Shown here piece by piece: positions 36,177 to 43,756 of a stretch of 64,000 bases of DNA (positions are counted from its first letter, which is position 1; each line of letters begins with the position of its first letter). The notes beneath the pieces were generated by a model. The model was not told the origin of the DNA, did not search any database, and was given only the letters and a program-made list of their open reading frames with translations. The DNA comes from Bradyrhizobium murdochi (lineage in GTDB: Bacteria > Pseudomonadota > Alphaproteobacteria > Rhizobiales > Xanthobacteraceae). A program made the position numbers and the translations under genes. The stretch spans positions 247,401 to 311,400 of the forward strand of contig NZ_AXAU01000008.1 in NCBI RefSeq assembly GCF_000472965.1. Direction: 5' to 3'.

Positions 36177-37229
36177 TCAGCCCTGCGGCGGCGGGACTGG
36201 CGCCCATGGGTCCTGACCGCCCTTGGCCTTGAGAGAAACCGGGGCCTCACCGATGACTTCGACCAGCGCTTTGAGCGCTTCCGGCACGCCTTCGCCGGTG
36301 GCGGCGGAGAGCAGCAGCGGCGTCTTCTTCGCCGCGCGTTTCAGCCGGTCTTTCTGCTTCTTCAATTCATCCGACGCGACCGCATCGATCTTGTTGAGCG
36401 CGACGATCTCGATCTTCTCGGCGAGATGCCCCTCATAGGCTTCGAGCTCGGTCCGCACCGTCTTGTACGCCTTTCCGGCGTGTTCGCAGGTTGCATCGAT
36501 CAAATGCAGCAGCACGCGGCAGCGCTCGACATGGCCCAAAAACCGATCGCCGAGGCCGGCGCCTTCATGCGCGCCTTCGATCAGGCCGGGAATGTCAGCG
36601 AGCACGAATTCGCGGCCCTGCGCGTTCACGACGCCGAGCTGCGGATGCAGCGTGGTGAAGGGATAGTCGGCGATCTTCGGCTTGGCCGCGCTGACGACCG
36701 AAAGGAAAGTCGACTTGCCGGCATTGGGCAGGCCGACGAGGCCGGCGTCCGCGATCAGCTTCAGCCGCAGCCAGATCCAGCGTTCCTCGCCTTCCTGCCC
36801 GGGATTGGCATTGCGCGGCGCGCGGTTGGTGGAGGATTTGAAATGCGCGTTGCCGAAGCCGCCATTGCCGCCTTCGGCGAGCACGAATTTTTCGCCGAGT
36901 TCGGTGAAGTCGTGGATCAGCGTCTCGCGGTCCTCGTCGAATATCTGCGTGCCCACCGGCACCTTGAGAACGATCGGTTTGCCGTTGGCGCCATGGCGGT
37001 CCTTGCCCATGCCATTGGTGCCCTTCTGGGCCTTGAAGTGCTGCTGGTAGCGATAATCGATCAGCGTGTTCAGCCCATCGACCGCCTCGACGATGACGTC
37101 GCCACCGCGGCCGCCATTGCCGCCGGAAGGCCCGCCGAACTCGATGAACTTCTCGCGGCGGAACGCCACGCAGCCGTTGCCGCCGTCGCCGGAGCGGATA
37201 TAGACCTTTGCCTCGTCAAGGAATTTCAT
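36177..37229 (-). CDS. obgE: GTPase ObgE/CgtA
   Basis: Ribosome-associated GTPase of 350 residues from ATG at 37229 (MKFLDEAKVYIRSGDGG). The glycine-rich OBG domain (about 1-158) includes GGPSGGNGGRGGDV; the G domain has G1 GLPNAGKS, switch region DYPFTTLHPQLG, G3 DIPGLIEGAHEGAG and NKID. No strong ribosome-binding site is seen. An upstream in-frame reading enters the family E repeat and is not used. Starts just downstream of that repeat and upstream of proB. Confidence 0.97.
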   Translation of the reverse strand: MKFLDEAKVYIRSGDGGNGCVAFRREKFIEFGGPSGGNGGRGGDVIVEAVDGLNTLIDYRYQQHFKAQKGTNGMGKDRHGANGKPIVLKVPVGTQIFDEDRETLIHDFTELGEKFVLAEGGNGGFGNAHFKSSTNRAPRNANPGQEGEERWIWLRLKLIADAGLVGLPNAGKSTFLSVVSAAKPKIADYPFTTLHPQLGVVNAQGREFVLADIPGLIEGAHEGAGLGDRFLGHVERCRVLLHLIDATCEHAGKAYKTVRTELEAYEGHLAEKIEIVALNKIDAVASDELKKQKDRLKRAAKKTPLLLSAATGEGVPEALKALVEVIGEAPVSLKAKGGQDPWAPVPPPQG

Positions 37230-37238
37230 GATTTGTAC

Positions 37239-37334
37239 TATAGCGTTTTCGAGCGAAGTGGACACCGGTTCGCGTCAAGAAAACGCGTCAAAACAAAGAC
37301 TCTACAGACTGGTTCAATCGGAACCAGTCTGTAG
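37239..37334. repeat. Palindromic repeat, family E, copy 2
   Basis: Shares AGCGTTTTC, TGGACACCGGTTCGCGTCAAG and AAAACGCGTCAAAACAAA with copy 1 (22616-22745). The distal arms are CTACAGACTGGTTC and GAACCAGTCTGTAG around AATCG, different in sequence from copy 1 but equally self-complementary. It lies just upstream of obgE. Confidence 0.8.
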
Positions 37335-37432
37335 TTAGGGCAGGGGCTCCCGCGCGGCAACCCTCAAGGCTCGCAACATTGACGAAAAGCCTTAATTTTC
37401 GGGCCTTTTTCGGAACCGCAAGCCACGGCCTC

Positions 37433-37915
37433 CTATGAGGCCGGTCGCCGGCGAACCAGGAATTTCTGCATTCCTTCCAGCACGAGCTCCTTGCGCTGGT
37501 TGAACACCGTCGAACGCAGCGTCACGACGCCGGTGGTGCGGCCGGGGACGAGTTCGATCACCTCGAGCGCCGGATAAAGGGTGTCGCCGGCATAGACCGG
37601 TTTCAGGAACTTGCTCGATTGCTCGAGGAAGCCGACCAGCGATTCCTCGACGAGATAGGGAAACAGGCCTGCACCCGGCGCGGTGTGGACCAGGGTTTGG
37701 AAGCCATGCGCGAGCAGGTCCGGCATACCGCGGGCGCGGCAATATTCGACATCATAATGGATCGGATGGGTATCGCCGCTCGCGGTCTGGAACGCGGCGA
37801 ACACTGCCGAGGTCTGGGTCCGGCTAGGAATGACGAAGCGTTCGCCGAGCACAAAATCCTCGAACCAGCGCTGTTCGCTCACCATGCGATGATGGGCGGG
37901 GTCGAACTCGGTCAT
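37433..37915 (-). CDS. MaoC-like hotdog hydratase
   Basis: 160 residues with the hydratase 2 pattern ASGDTHPIHYDVEYC followed by DLLAHGFQTLVH, in which the aspartate and histidine are the catalytic pair of MaoC-type (R)-enoyl-CoA hydratases. The FVIPSRTQTSAVFAAFQ start and KPVYAGDTLYPALEVIEL are also family features. The acyl substrate is unknown. It is monocistronic here, divergent from the EamA exporter gene. Confidence 0.88.
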   Translation of the reverse strand: MTEFDPAHHRMVSEQRWFEDFVLGERFVIPSRTQTSAVFAAFQTASGDTHPIHYDVEYCRARGMPDLLAHGFQTLVHTAPGAGLFPYLVEESLVGFLEQSSKFLKPVYAGDTLYPALEVIELVPGRTTGVVTLRSTVFNQRKELVLEGMQKFLVRRRPAS

Positions 37916-38129
37916 CTCGGATTTCCTGCCGTTTCTGGAGCGATACCGGTATCGCAGCGCTGTGGCTGCGGCAATCGATCCATCTCAATTGGTCATACCC
38001 GGGCAATGGCGCGAAGCGCGTCTTCGCGCTAAATGTCCCCGGGCATCCGCGTCTCGACAACGTGGCTAGCACAAAAAGTGGATGGCCGGACGCGCTGGCC
38101 ATGACGAAGAGCAACAAGCAGGAAACGTC

Positions 38130-39044
38130 ATGAGCCTGTTCGGCAAGATCTCGACCTATGACGAGCGCTCTGCGCGCCTGGCCGGCATCGGATTGATGCT
38201 GCTGTCAATCTTCATGTTCTCGTTCGGCGATGCGCTTGGGAAATTCATGGTCGCGACCTATTCGGTCGGGCAGTTACTGTGGCTGCGCGCCTGCGCAGCG
38301 CTGCTGGTGCTGTTGCCGGTGATCTGGAAGCAGCGCGCCGAGTTCTCGCGCCTCGAGCGGCCATGGCTGCAGCTATTGCGCGTGACGCTCTCGACGCTCG
38401 AGGTCGCGGCGTTCTTTCTCGCAACCGTCTATCTGCCGCTCGCCGACGTCATCACCTATTATCTGGCCTCGCCGATTTTCGTCACCGCGCTTTCCGGTAT
38501 CGTGCTCGGCGAGCGGGTCGGCTGGCGGCGCTGGACCGCGATCCTGGTCGGATTCTGCGGCGTCCTGATTGCGCTGCGTCCGTCCACGCAAACGGTAAGC
38601 TGGCCGGCGATGATCGCGCTCGGCGGCAGCCTGTCGTTCGCGTTCCTGATGCTGATCACGCGCTCGCTGCGGGACACGCCGGATATCGTGCTGACGACCA
38701 CGCAGTTCGGCGGCACATTTCTGCTCGGCGCGCTGATGTCGCCGATCGGCTGGGTGACGCCGAGCGCCGGCAGTCTCGGCCTGTTTGCCGCGGCGGGCGT
38801 GGTTTCCGTCGTTGCACTCTTGTGCATCAACCGGTCGCTGAAACTTGCGCCGGCCAGCGTCGTGGTGCCGTATCAATATTCGATGATCGTGTGGGCGGTG
38901 ATCTTCGGCTTTGTGGTGTGGGGCGACGTGCCGTCAATCTCGACCCTCATCGGCGCTGCCATCATCATCGGCGCGGGCATCTACATCTTCCTGCGAGAAC
39001 AGAAGCTTGGGCGCGAGGAGCCGGTAGTCAATCCGCCGGCGTGA
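38130..39044 (+). CDS. EamA (DMT) family membrane exporter
   Basis: 304 residues, ten predicted hydrophobic segments in two EamA repeats; the first begins GIGLMLLSIFMFSFGDALGK and the second around MIALGGSLSFAFLMLITRS. WLRACAALLVLLPV and a short basic tail complete the pattern. DMT transporters move small metabolites or drugs out of the cell; the substrate is unknown. ATG at 38130 follows AGGAAA. It is followed by the family A repeat at 39058. Confidence 0.9.
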   Translation: MSLFGKISTYDERSARLAGIGLMLLSIFMFSFGDALGKFMVATYSVGQLLWLRACAALLVLLPVIWKQRAEFSRLERPWLQLLRVTLSTLEVAAFFLATVYLPLADVITYYLASPIFVTALSGIVLGERVGWRRWTAILVGFCGVLIALRPSTQTVSWPAMIALGGSLSFAFLMLITRSLRDTPDIVLTTTQFGGTFLLGALMSPIGWVTPSAGSLGLFAAAGVVSVVALLCINRSLKLAPASVVVPYQYSMIVWAVIFGFVVWGDVPSISTLIGAAIIIGAGIYIFLREQKLGREEPVVNPPA

Positions 39045-39057
39045 GTCGTGCTCTCGC

Positions 39058-39140
39058 CGTCATTGCGAGCGAACGAAGCAATCCAAATCTCCGCGCGGTG
39101 ATAGATGGATTGCTTCGTCGCGTTGCTCCTCGCAATGACG
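39058..39140. repeat. Intergenic palindrome, family A, copy 2
   Basis: CCGTCATTGCGAGCGAACG...AGCAATCCA on the left and TGGATTGCT...GCTCCTCGCAATGACG on the right. Compared with 397-486 the arm with the extra GAGGAGCNAAGC bases is on the other side, so the two copies are in opposite orientation. It lies between convergent genes. Confidence 0.8.
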
Positions 39141-39148
39141 CGGAGAGT

Positions 39149-39751
39149 TCACCGCTCTCTCCTCGTCGAGCTTCCCCAGTTCTTCAGCGATGCCCACACG
39201 CTGCGTGTCAGGCGGAACCGGTCGACCGGGGTCGAGCATCCCAGTGCTTCGAAGCGGTGCAACTCGACGCCGCTCCACTGGAAGCCGCATTTCTCCAGGA
39301 TGTTGCGCGACCCCGGGTTGGTGACGCGGGCGCCCGAAATCAGATGTTCGGCGTCGAACTCCTCGAAGAAAAAATCGATCACGGCGCGTGCGGCTTCGGT
39401 GCCGAAACCCTGGCCCCAATGCGCGACGCCGAGCCAGTAGCCGAGTTCCGGTGCATCCGGGTCAGTGCGGTCGATGCCGACCATGCCGATCGGCGAATAG
39501 TTGTGTTCGATCAGAAACACCGTCTCGCTGTTATCGGTGGCATTCGCCCGCACGAATTCGACCGCGTGGTCCTGCAGGTAGGGATGCGGCAGGCGGCGGG
39601 TGTTTTCCGCAATGCGGCGATCATTGGCGAGATGCGCAATCGCTTTTACGTCCGCGAGCGTCGGCCGGCGCAGCGTCAGCCGTTCGGTCTCGAGGACGCA
39701 GCTACTCGTCTGACGCCGCGTCGGGGTCTGGATCGGGATGTCCTGCAACAT
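39149..39751 (-). CDS. GNAT-family N-acetyltransferase (RimJ-like)
   Basis: 200 residues. Early LETERLTLRRPTLADVKAIA is the RimJ/RimL-type GNAT start; the acetyl-CoA motif A reads LGVAHWGQGFGTEAARAVI, and TNPGSRNILEKCGFQWSG is the typical end. The substrate is unknown, possibly a protein N-terminus or an antibiotic-like amine. It is downstream of rpmA on the same strand, an order found in other alphaproteobacteria. Confidence 0.9.
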   Translation of the reverse strand: MLQDIPIQTPTRRQTSSCVLETERLTLRRPTLADVKAIAHLANDRRIAENTRRLPHPYLQDHAVEFVRANATDNSETVFLIEHNYSPIGMVGIDRTDPDAPELGYWLGVAHWGQGFGTEAARAVIDFFFEEFDAEHLISGARVTNPGSRNILEKCGFQWSGVELHRFEALGCSTPVDRFRLTRSVWASLKNWGSSTRRER

Positions 39752-39782
39752 GTCGGGCTCCTGATTGCGAATATGCGCAAAT

Positions 39783-39815
39783 TAAAAAGGGGAGGCCGGT
39801 TTCCCGCCTCCCCTG
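39783..39815 (-). terminator. Terminator after rpmA
   Basis: AGGGGAGGC (39788-39796) and GCCTCCCCT (39806-39814) form a stem that, on the minus strand, runs directly into TTTTTAA (39788-39782). It lies about 60 bases past the rpmA stop and before the acetyltransferase gene. Confidence 0.8.
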
Positions 39816-39875
39816 GAGCCCATTTCGACTCCGCCGGTTCAACAGGATCCGGCAGACTCGAATTTTGTCCACCGT

Positions 39876-40145
39876 CTACTCGGCCGCCTCCGTCATCGGA
39901 ACTACCGATACGAAGGTGCGGCCATTGGCTTTTGCACGGAATTCGACATGACCTTCGACTTTGGCAAACAGAGTATGGTCGGTGCCCATGCCGACATTAA
40001 GGCCGGGATGCCAGGTGGTGCCGCGTTGACGCGCGATAATGTTGCCGGGAATCACGTGTTCGCCGCCATACGCCTTGATGCCAAGGCGCTTGCCCGCTGA
40101 ATCGCGTCCGTTTCGCGATGAACCGCCTGCTTTTTTGTGAGCCAT
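39876..40145 (-). CDS. rpmA: 50S ribosomal protein L27
   Basis: 89 residues. Begins MAHKKAGGSSRNGRDSAGKR with no N-terminal cleaved extension, then LGIKAYGGEHVIPGNIIARQ and GTTWHPGLNVGMGTDHTLFA, all highly conserved. The protein reaches the peptidyl transferase centre. It forms the usual pair with rplU. Confidence 0.99.
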   Translation of the reverse strand: MAHKKAGGSSRNGRDSAGKRLGIKAYGGEHVIPGNIIARQRGTTWHPGLNVGMGTDHTLFAKVEGHVEFRAKANGRTFVSVVPMTEAAE

Positions 40146-40266
40146 GGCCCGTCTCCGATTTCTCGAATATTTCTAGATCAATTCCTTGACGGAATCATTT
40201 CACTTTTTCTCACGCCTCAACTTTCGTCGAGGCGCATTACTTCCGGTCGCTCTAGCCGTTCGCGGC

Positions 40267-40647
40267 CTAGTCGTCCTTGGCAGCCGGTGCGGCAACCTTC
40301 TCCCTCTTCGGCCGCGGGCCGATCGAAGGCTTGGCGTTGTCGGTTAGGATCTCGGTGACGCGAAGCACCGTGATCTCGTCGCGATAACCGCGCTTGCGGC
40401 GCGAATTCTTGCGGCGACGCTTCTTGAACGCGATCACCTTGGGGCCGCGCTTGTGGTCCAGCACTTCGGCCGCAACGGAAGCGCCTGCCACCGTCGGCGC
40501 GCCCAGCACCGGCGTGTCACCGCCGACCACCAGAACTTCACCAAGCTGCACGATCGTGCCGACTTCGCCGGCGATCTTGCCTATCTCGAGCACATCATCC
40601 GGAACGACGCGGTACTGCCGGCCGCCGGTTTTGATGACTGCGAACAT
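40267..40647 (-). CDS. rplU: 50S ribosomal protein L21
   Basis: 126 residues. MFAVIKTGGRQYRVVPDDVL at the start, VGTIVQLGEVLVVGG in the middle, and the basic KVIAFKKRRRKNSRRKRGYR loop that contacts rRNA. A short Lys/Ala tail extends the C-terminus. First gene of rplU-rpmA; the 5' leader reaches into the gap 40648-41032. Confidence 0.99.
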   Translation of the reverse strand: MFAVIKTGGRQYRVVPDDVLEIGKIAGEVGTIVQLGEVLVVGGDTPVLGAPTVAGASVAAEVLDHKRGPKVIAFKKRRRKNSRRKRGYRDEITVLRVTEILTDNAKPSIGPRPKREKVAAPAAKDD

Positions 40648-41032
40648 CGTTTTTTTCCTTCGTGTTCGATCCCGGCCTCGGACACATTCCCGAAAGGGCT
40701 GTCCGGGTCGGCTTTTTGGTCAGTCGTTATGGGTACGATTTTCGCGCGGCCGGGGAGCAAACCCCGTAAGATTTCGCGCAAAAACAAGCGGCGCGAGAAA
40801 TCCCGCGCCGGATGCGGGACTTATAGCCGCAGAATGCCGTGAGTCAAGGCGAAAGGGCCGGAAAACCCGCCAAAAAAGAGCCATTTCGGCCGAAAAAGGC
40901 GAATGGCAAGTAGCGAATAGGTAGTCGGGGACCACAATTGCCGACCCCATTCGCTATTCGCCATTCGCCCTCTCTTGAAACCAATGGGTTCCCTGCCCGT
41001 TGTCGCCAGCGAGATCCGGCAGGGCGAGGGCA
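40648..41032. other. Gap between rplU and the ROK gene
   Basis: Divergent promoter region of about 385 bases. It holds a GGCGCG-AGAAATC-type hairpin (GGCGCGAGAAATCCCGCGCC near 40790-40811) and the family F repeat (40899-40969). I cannot assign promoters. No gene is supported here. Confidence 0.55.
40899..40969. repeat. Palindromic repeat, family F, copy 2
   Basis: GGCGAATGGCAAGTAGCGAATAG on the left (given here as GGCGAATGG and TAGCGAATAG) and TTCGCTATTCGCCATTCGCC on the right, with a GGTAGTCGGGG/CCGACCCC inner part. Same arms as the element between atpD and atpC. Confidence 0.85.
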
Positions 41033-42130
41033 ATGGCAGAAGACATCACCACTACGGGGATTGCCCGCCATGGGGCCACCCGCCTGCCGTCGGTCGAGGT
41101 CGACAGTTTCAATGTCGAGCTGAAGGACGACGAGGGCTTTCTCGGTGACCGCGCCAGCAAGGGGGCTTTCCGCAAGATCCTGGACGGCTTGCGCAAGCCG
41201 CTCAAGAAGAACGGCGATGATCCCTTGGGCAAGAAGTCCGCCGGCGAGATCCCCAAGGACGATCTCGACGAGGCGCTGGTCGGCGCCGATGTCGGTGCCG
41301 CCGCCTTGGTGCATAGCGCGATTGAGGAGTTTGCGCAGGAATTGGCTTATGTGACGCGCCGGTTCCTGAAGACCAAAGCCTGGGCCGACACCGAGCGCAT
41401 CGTGGTGGGCGGCGGCTTTCGGCGGGGCCGGGTCGGCGAGCTCGCGATCGCCCGCACCGACATCATCCTCAAGGCGGAGGGCTTCGAGGTCGATGTGATG
41501 CCGATCCGCTTTCATCCCGATGACGCCGGCTTGATCGGCACCCTGCATCTGGCGCCGTCGTGGATATTCGAGGGCCATGACAGCATCCTCGGCGTCGATA
41601 TTGGCGGCACCAATATTCGTTGCGGCGTGGTCGAGACGCGCTGGAAGAAAGCGCCCGATCTTTCAAAGGCCGACGTATGGAAGTCCGAGTTGTGGCGGCA
41701 CGCCGACGATGAGCCGACGCGCGAAGGCGCGGTCAAGCGGCTGGTCAAGATGCTGAAGGACCTGATCGCGGCCACAGAGGCCGAAGGCCAGAAGCTTGCG
41801 CCGTTCATCGGCATCGCCTGTCCCGGCGTGATCGATGAGGACGGCTCGATCGAAAAGGGCGCGCAGAACCTGCCCGGCAATTGGGAGAGCAGCACGTTCA
41901 ACCTGCCGGAAGGCCTGGTGGAAGCGATCCCACAAATCGGCGATCACGACACCGCCGTGGTGATGCACAATGACGGCGTGGTGCAGGGTCTTTCCGAAGT
42001 TCCCTTCATGCAGGATGTCGAGCACTGGGGCGTCTTGACCATCGGCACCGGCCTCGGCAATGCGCGCTTCACCAACCGGCGCAAGGACAATGGCAAGGAC
42101 GAGAAGAAGGCCAAGAAGGGCCGGGATTAG
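41033..42130 (+). CDS. ROK-family sugar kinase-like protein, circularly permuted
   Basis: 365 residues from ATG at 41033 with AGGGCGAGGG before it. It carries all main ROK/glucokinase-type motifs, but in permuted order. Residues 121-128 (ERIVVGGG) and 164-174 (DAGLIGTLHLA), normally at the C-terminus, come first; the phosphate-1 motif VDIGGTNIRCG is at 188-198, GIACPG at 260-265, the catalytic aspartate motif HNDGVVQG at 312-319 and phosphate-2 TIGTGLGN at 336-343, close to the Lys-rich end. So the chain seems opened just after phosphate-2. The ExGH/zinc site of many ROK kinases is not seen. Sugar substrate unknown; kinase activity is inference. Confidence 0.8.
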   Translation: MAEDITTTGIARHGATRLPSVEVDSFNVELKDDEGFLGDRASKGAFRKILDGLRKPLKKNGDDPLGKKSAGEIPKDDLDEALVGADVGAAALVHSAIEEFAQELAYVTRRFLKTKAWADTERIVVGGGFRRGRVGELAIARTDIILKAEGFEVDVMPIRFHPDDAGLIGTLHLAPSWIFEGHDSILGVDIGGTNIRCGVVETRWKKAPDLSKADVWKSELWRHADDEPTREGAVKRLVKMLKDLIAATEAEGQKLAPFIGIACPGVIDEDGSIEKGAQNLPGNWESSTFNLPEGLVEAIPQIGDHDTAVVMHNDGVVQGLSEVPFMQDVEHWGVLTIGTGLGNARFTNRRKDNGKDEKKAKKGRD

Positions 42131-42437
42131 TAGCTTTCCGCGGGTAGTAAGGTTGACTGGTTAGGTTAAAACCGGGTTCGCGTTGCCGTTTCGCGCCGCC
42201 TTGCTACCGTCATTTCGTCGCTCCGGCTGACCGGCGAAGCCGCACTTCCCGGCCAGGATTTCAAAGCAGCGGCACGGGACCGCCAGTTTTTTGTCGCGTC
42301 TGGCGGTCCCACCTCTTTTCCAACAGCCGCCCGGCCCGCTTTTGGCGAATTTCTCCGCCGCGCGCCTTGTCTGCCCCGGCTTCCTCGCCTAGAACACGGC
42401 CCGACCGCAGGGCCGAATCCGGCCCGCCTTGGCGCCT
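42131..42437. other. Gap between the ROK gene and tRNA-Ser
   Basis: No gene is supported. It contains a perfect 11-bp hairpin, GGGACCGCCAG (42276-42286) with CTGGCGGTCCC (42300-42310), loop of 13 bases rich in T. The bases after the stem (ACCTCTTTTCC) are not a clean terminator tail. The tRNA promoter should lie here too. Confidence 0.55.
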
Positions 42438-42527
42438 GGAGAGGTGGCAGAGTGGTTGAATGCACCGCACTCGAAATGCGGCATAGGTGCAAGCCTATCG
42501 GGGGTTCGAATCCCTCCCTCTCCGCCA
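42438..42527 (+). tRNA. tRNA-Ser (anticodon CGA)
   Basis: Acceptor arms GGAGAGG and CCTCTCC, D-loop with AGAGTGGTTGAATG, anticodon stem CCGCA/TGCGG around CTCGAAA with anticodon CGA, a long variable arm (CATAGGTGCAAGCCTATC) as in class II tRNAs, T-arm GGGGGTTCGAATCCCTC, and encoded CCA. It reads UCG codons. Confidence 0.97.
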
Positions 42528-42583
42528 GCGCGATTCTTGTCCACGCAAGTTGTCCAAGCAGCCAGTAAACGCCCGGAGCGGCA

Positions 42584-42970
42584 ATGAAGATTGGACCGCA
42601 GCCGGACAAATGGCTCCGAAAGAAAGCCAAGCAAGGCATGCGCGGCTATCCCGTCGGCACGATCGCCTTCTATGGTCCTGACAACCAGCGCGCTTCGAAA
42701 GTTGCCGTTTCTGTCATCCCGCAGGAAGGAGCCGAGCCCAAACTGCACCGGTGGTTTTCGGAAACCGGCGATGTGCGGACGGACAAGACTATTCTCGCCG
42801 AGATCGCTGCGTATTTGCGCCAGCATTCGGCGCGGTCTGTAGCGATGGCGGATGGAATCATGGGTTGTCCTCACGAAGAAGGGATCGATTATCCGATGGG
42901 CGAGTCTTGTCCCCGATGCCCGTACTGGAAGGGACGAGATCGGTGGACCGGGGAGTTGGATCAGGGTTGA
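42584..42970 (+). CDS. Unknown protein with Cys/His C-terminal motif
   Basis: 128 residues. The N-terminal two thirds look like an alpha/beta fold (RGYPVGTIAFYGPDNQRASK, and HRWFSETGDVRTDKTILAEI). The C-terminus has GCPHEEGIDYPMGESCPRCP, a possible metal site with three cysteines and a histidine, followed by YWKGRDRWTG. I know this type only as a conserved hypothetical protein. GGAG precedes the ATG. It follows tRNA-Ser on the same strand. Confidence 0.75.
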   Translation: MKIGPQPDKWLRKKAKQGMRGYPVGTIAFYGPDNQRASKVAVSVIPQEGAEPKLHRWFSETGDVRTDKTILAEIAAYLRQHSARSVAMADGIMGCPHEEGIDYPMGESCPRCPYWKGRDRWTGELDQG

Positions 42971-43036
42971 TGGTTGCAGGCACTATCTCCGCCTGCACGT
43001 GCAACGACTCGATAGCGAGCGTTTCATCCGAAGAGA

Positions 43037-43756
43037 CTAACTCACCGCCTCACAAACCAACTCGCCGCTACCCTGTTCGGTGATCTCCTGGATCTTGCCG
43101 TCGACGATGTGGATGCGGCGGTCGGCGCGGGCGGCGAGCGCTGGGTCGTGGGTTACCACGACCACAGTCTGGCCCTGGTCGGCGATGTCGCGAAGGATCG
43201 AAAACACCTGTTCCGTCGACGCTGTGTCGAGGGCGCCTGTTGGCTCGTCGGCGACGATGATCTCGGGGCGGTTGGCAAGCGCGCGGGCGATGGCGACGCG
43301 CTGGCGCTGTCCGCCGGAGAGCTGGTTGGGACGTTTGTTGGCGTGTTCGCCAAGCCCAAGCGAACCGAGCAGCGTAAGGCCGCGCTCGCGCATCTCGCCT
43401 TCGGTCATCCTGCCGGCTGCGCGCATCGGCAGCAGCACATTGTCGAGCGAGGTGAACTCCGGCAGCAGGAAATGAAACTGGAATACAAATCCGCATTTGG
43501 TCAGGCGAACGTCGGCGCGCTCCGTCTCCGACAATTTCGAGGTCGGCTGGCCGCAGATCATGATCTCGCCTTCGCTGGGAGCATCGAGCAGGCCCAGAAG
43601 ATAGAGCAGTGACGATTTGCCCGATCCCGATGGCCCGGTGATGGCGACGAATTCGCCCTTGTTCACCGCCAGATCAATGCCGTTGACGAGCGTGTGCGAA
43701 ACGACGCCTTCGATGCGGCGAACCAGCTCGACTGCTTGCAAAGCGACTTCGGTCAT
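43037..43756 (-). CDS. ABC exporter ATP-binding protein (MacB/LolD-like)
   Basis: 239 residues from ATG at 43756. Walker A GPSGSGKSS, Q-loop region FVFQFHFLLPEFTSLDNVLL, signature LSGGQRQRVAIARALA, Walker B IIVADEPTGALD and H-loop VVVVTHDP are all intact. The LolD/MacB-type leader HTLVNGIDLAVNKGEFVAIT is present. The start overlaps the permease stop in an ATGA junction, so the genes are coupled. Together with the next two genes it forms a tripartite export system. Confidence 0.95.
   Translation of the reverse strand: MTEVALQAVELVRRIEGVVSHTLVNGIDLAVNKGEFVAITGPSGSGKSSLLYLLGLLDAPSEGEIMICGQPTSKLSETERADVRLTKCGFVFQFHFLLPEFTSLDNVLLPMRAAGRMTEGEMRERGLTLLGSLGLGEHANKRPNQLSGGQRQRVAIARALANRPEIIVADEPTGALDTASTEQVFSILRDIADQGQTVVVVTHDPALAARADRRIHIVDGKIQEITEQGSGELVCEAVS

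Noticed and set aside
38279..40000. 573-codon plus-strand frame across the exporter, family A repeat and rpmA
   Set aside because: Crosses several real genes and a repeat; Arg-rich composition, no domain.
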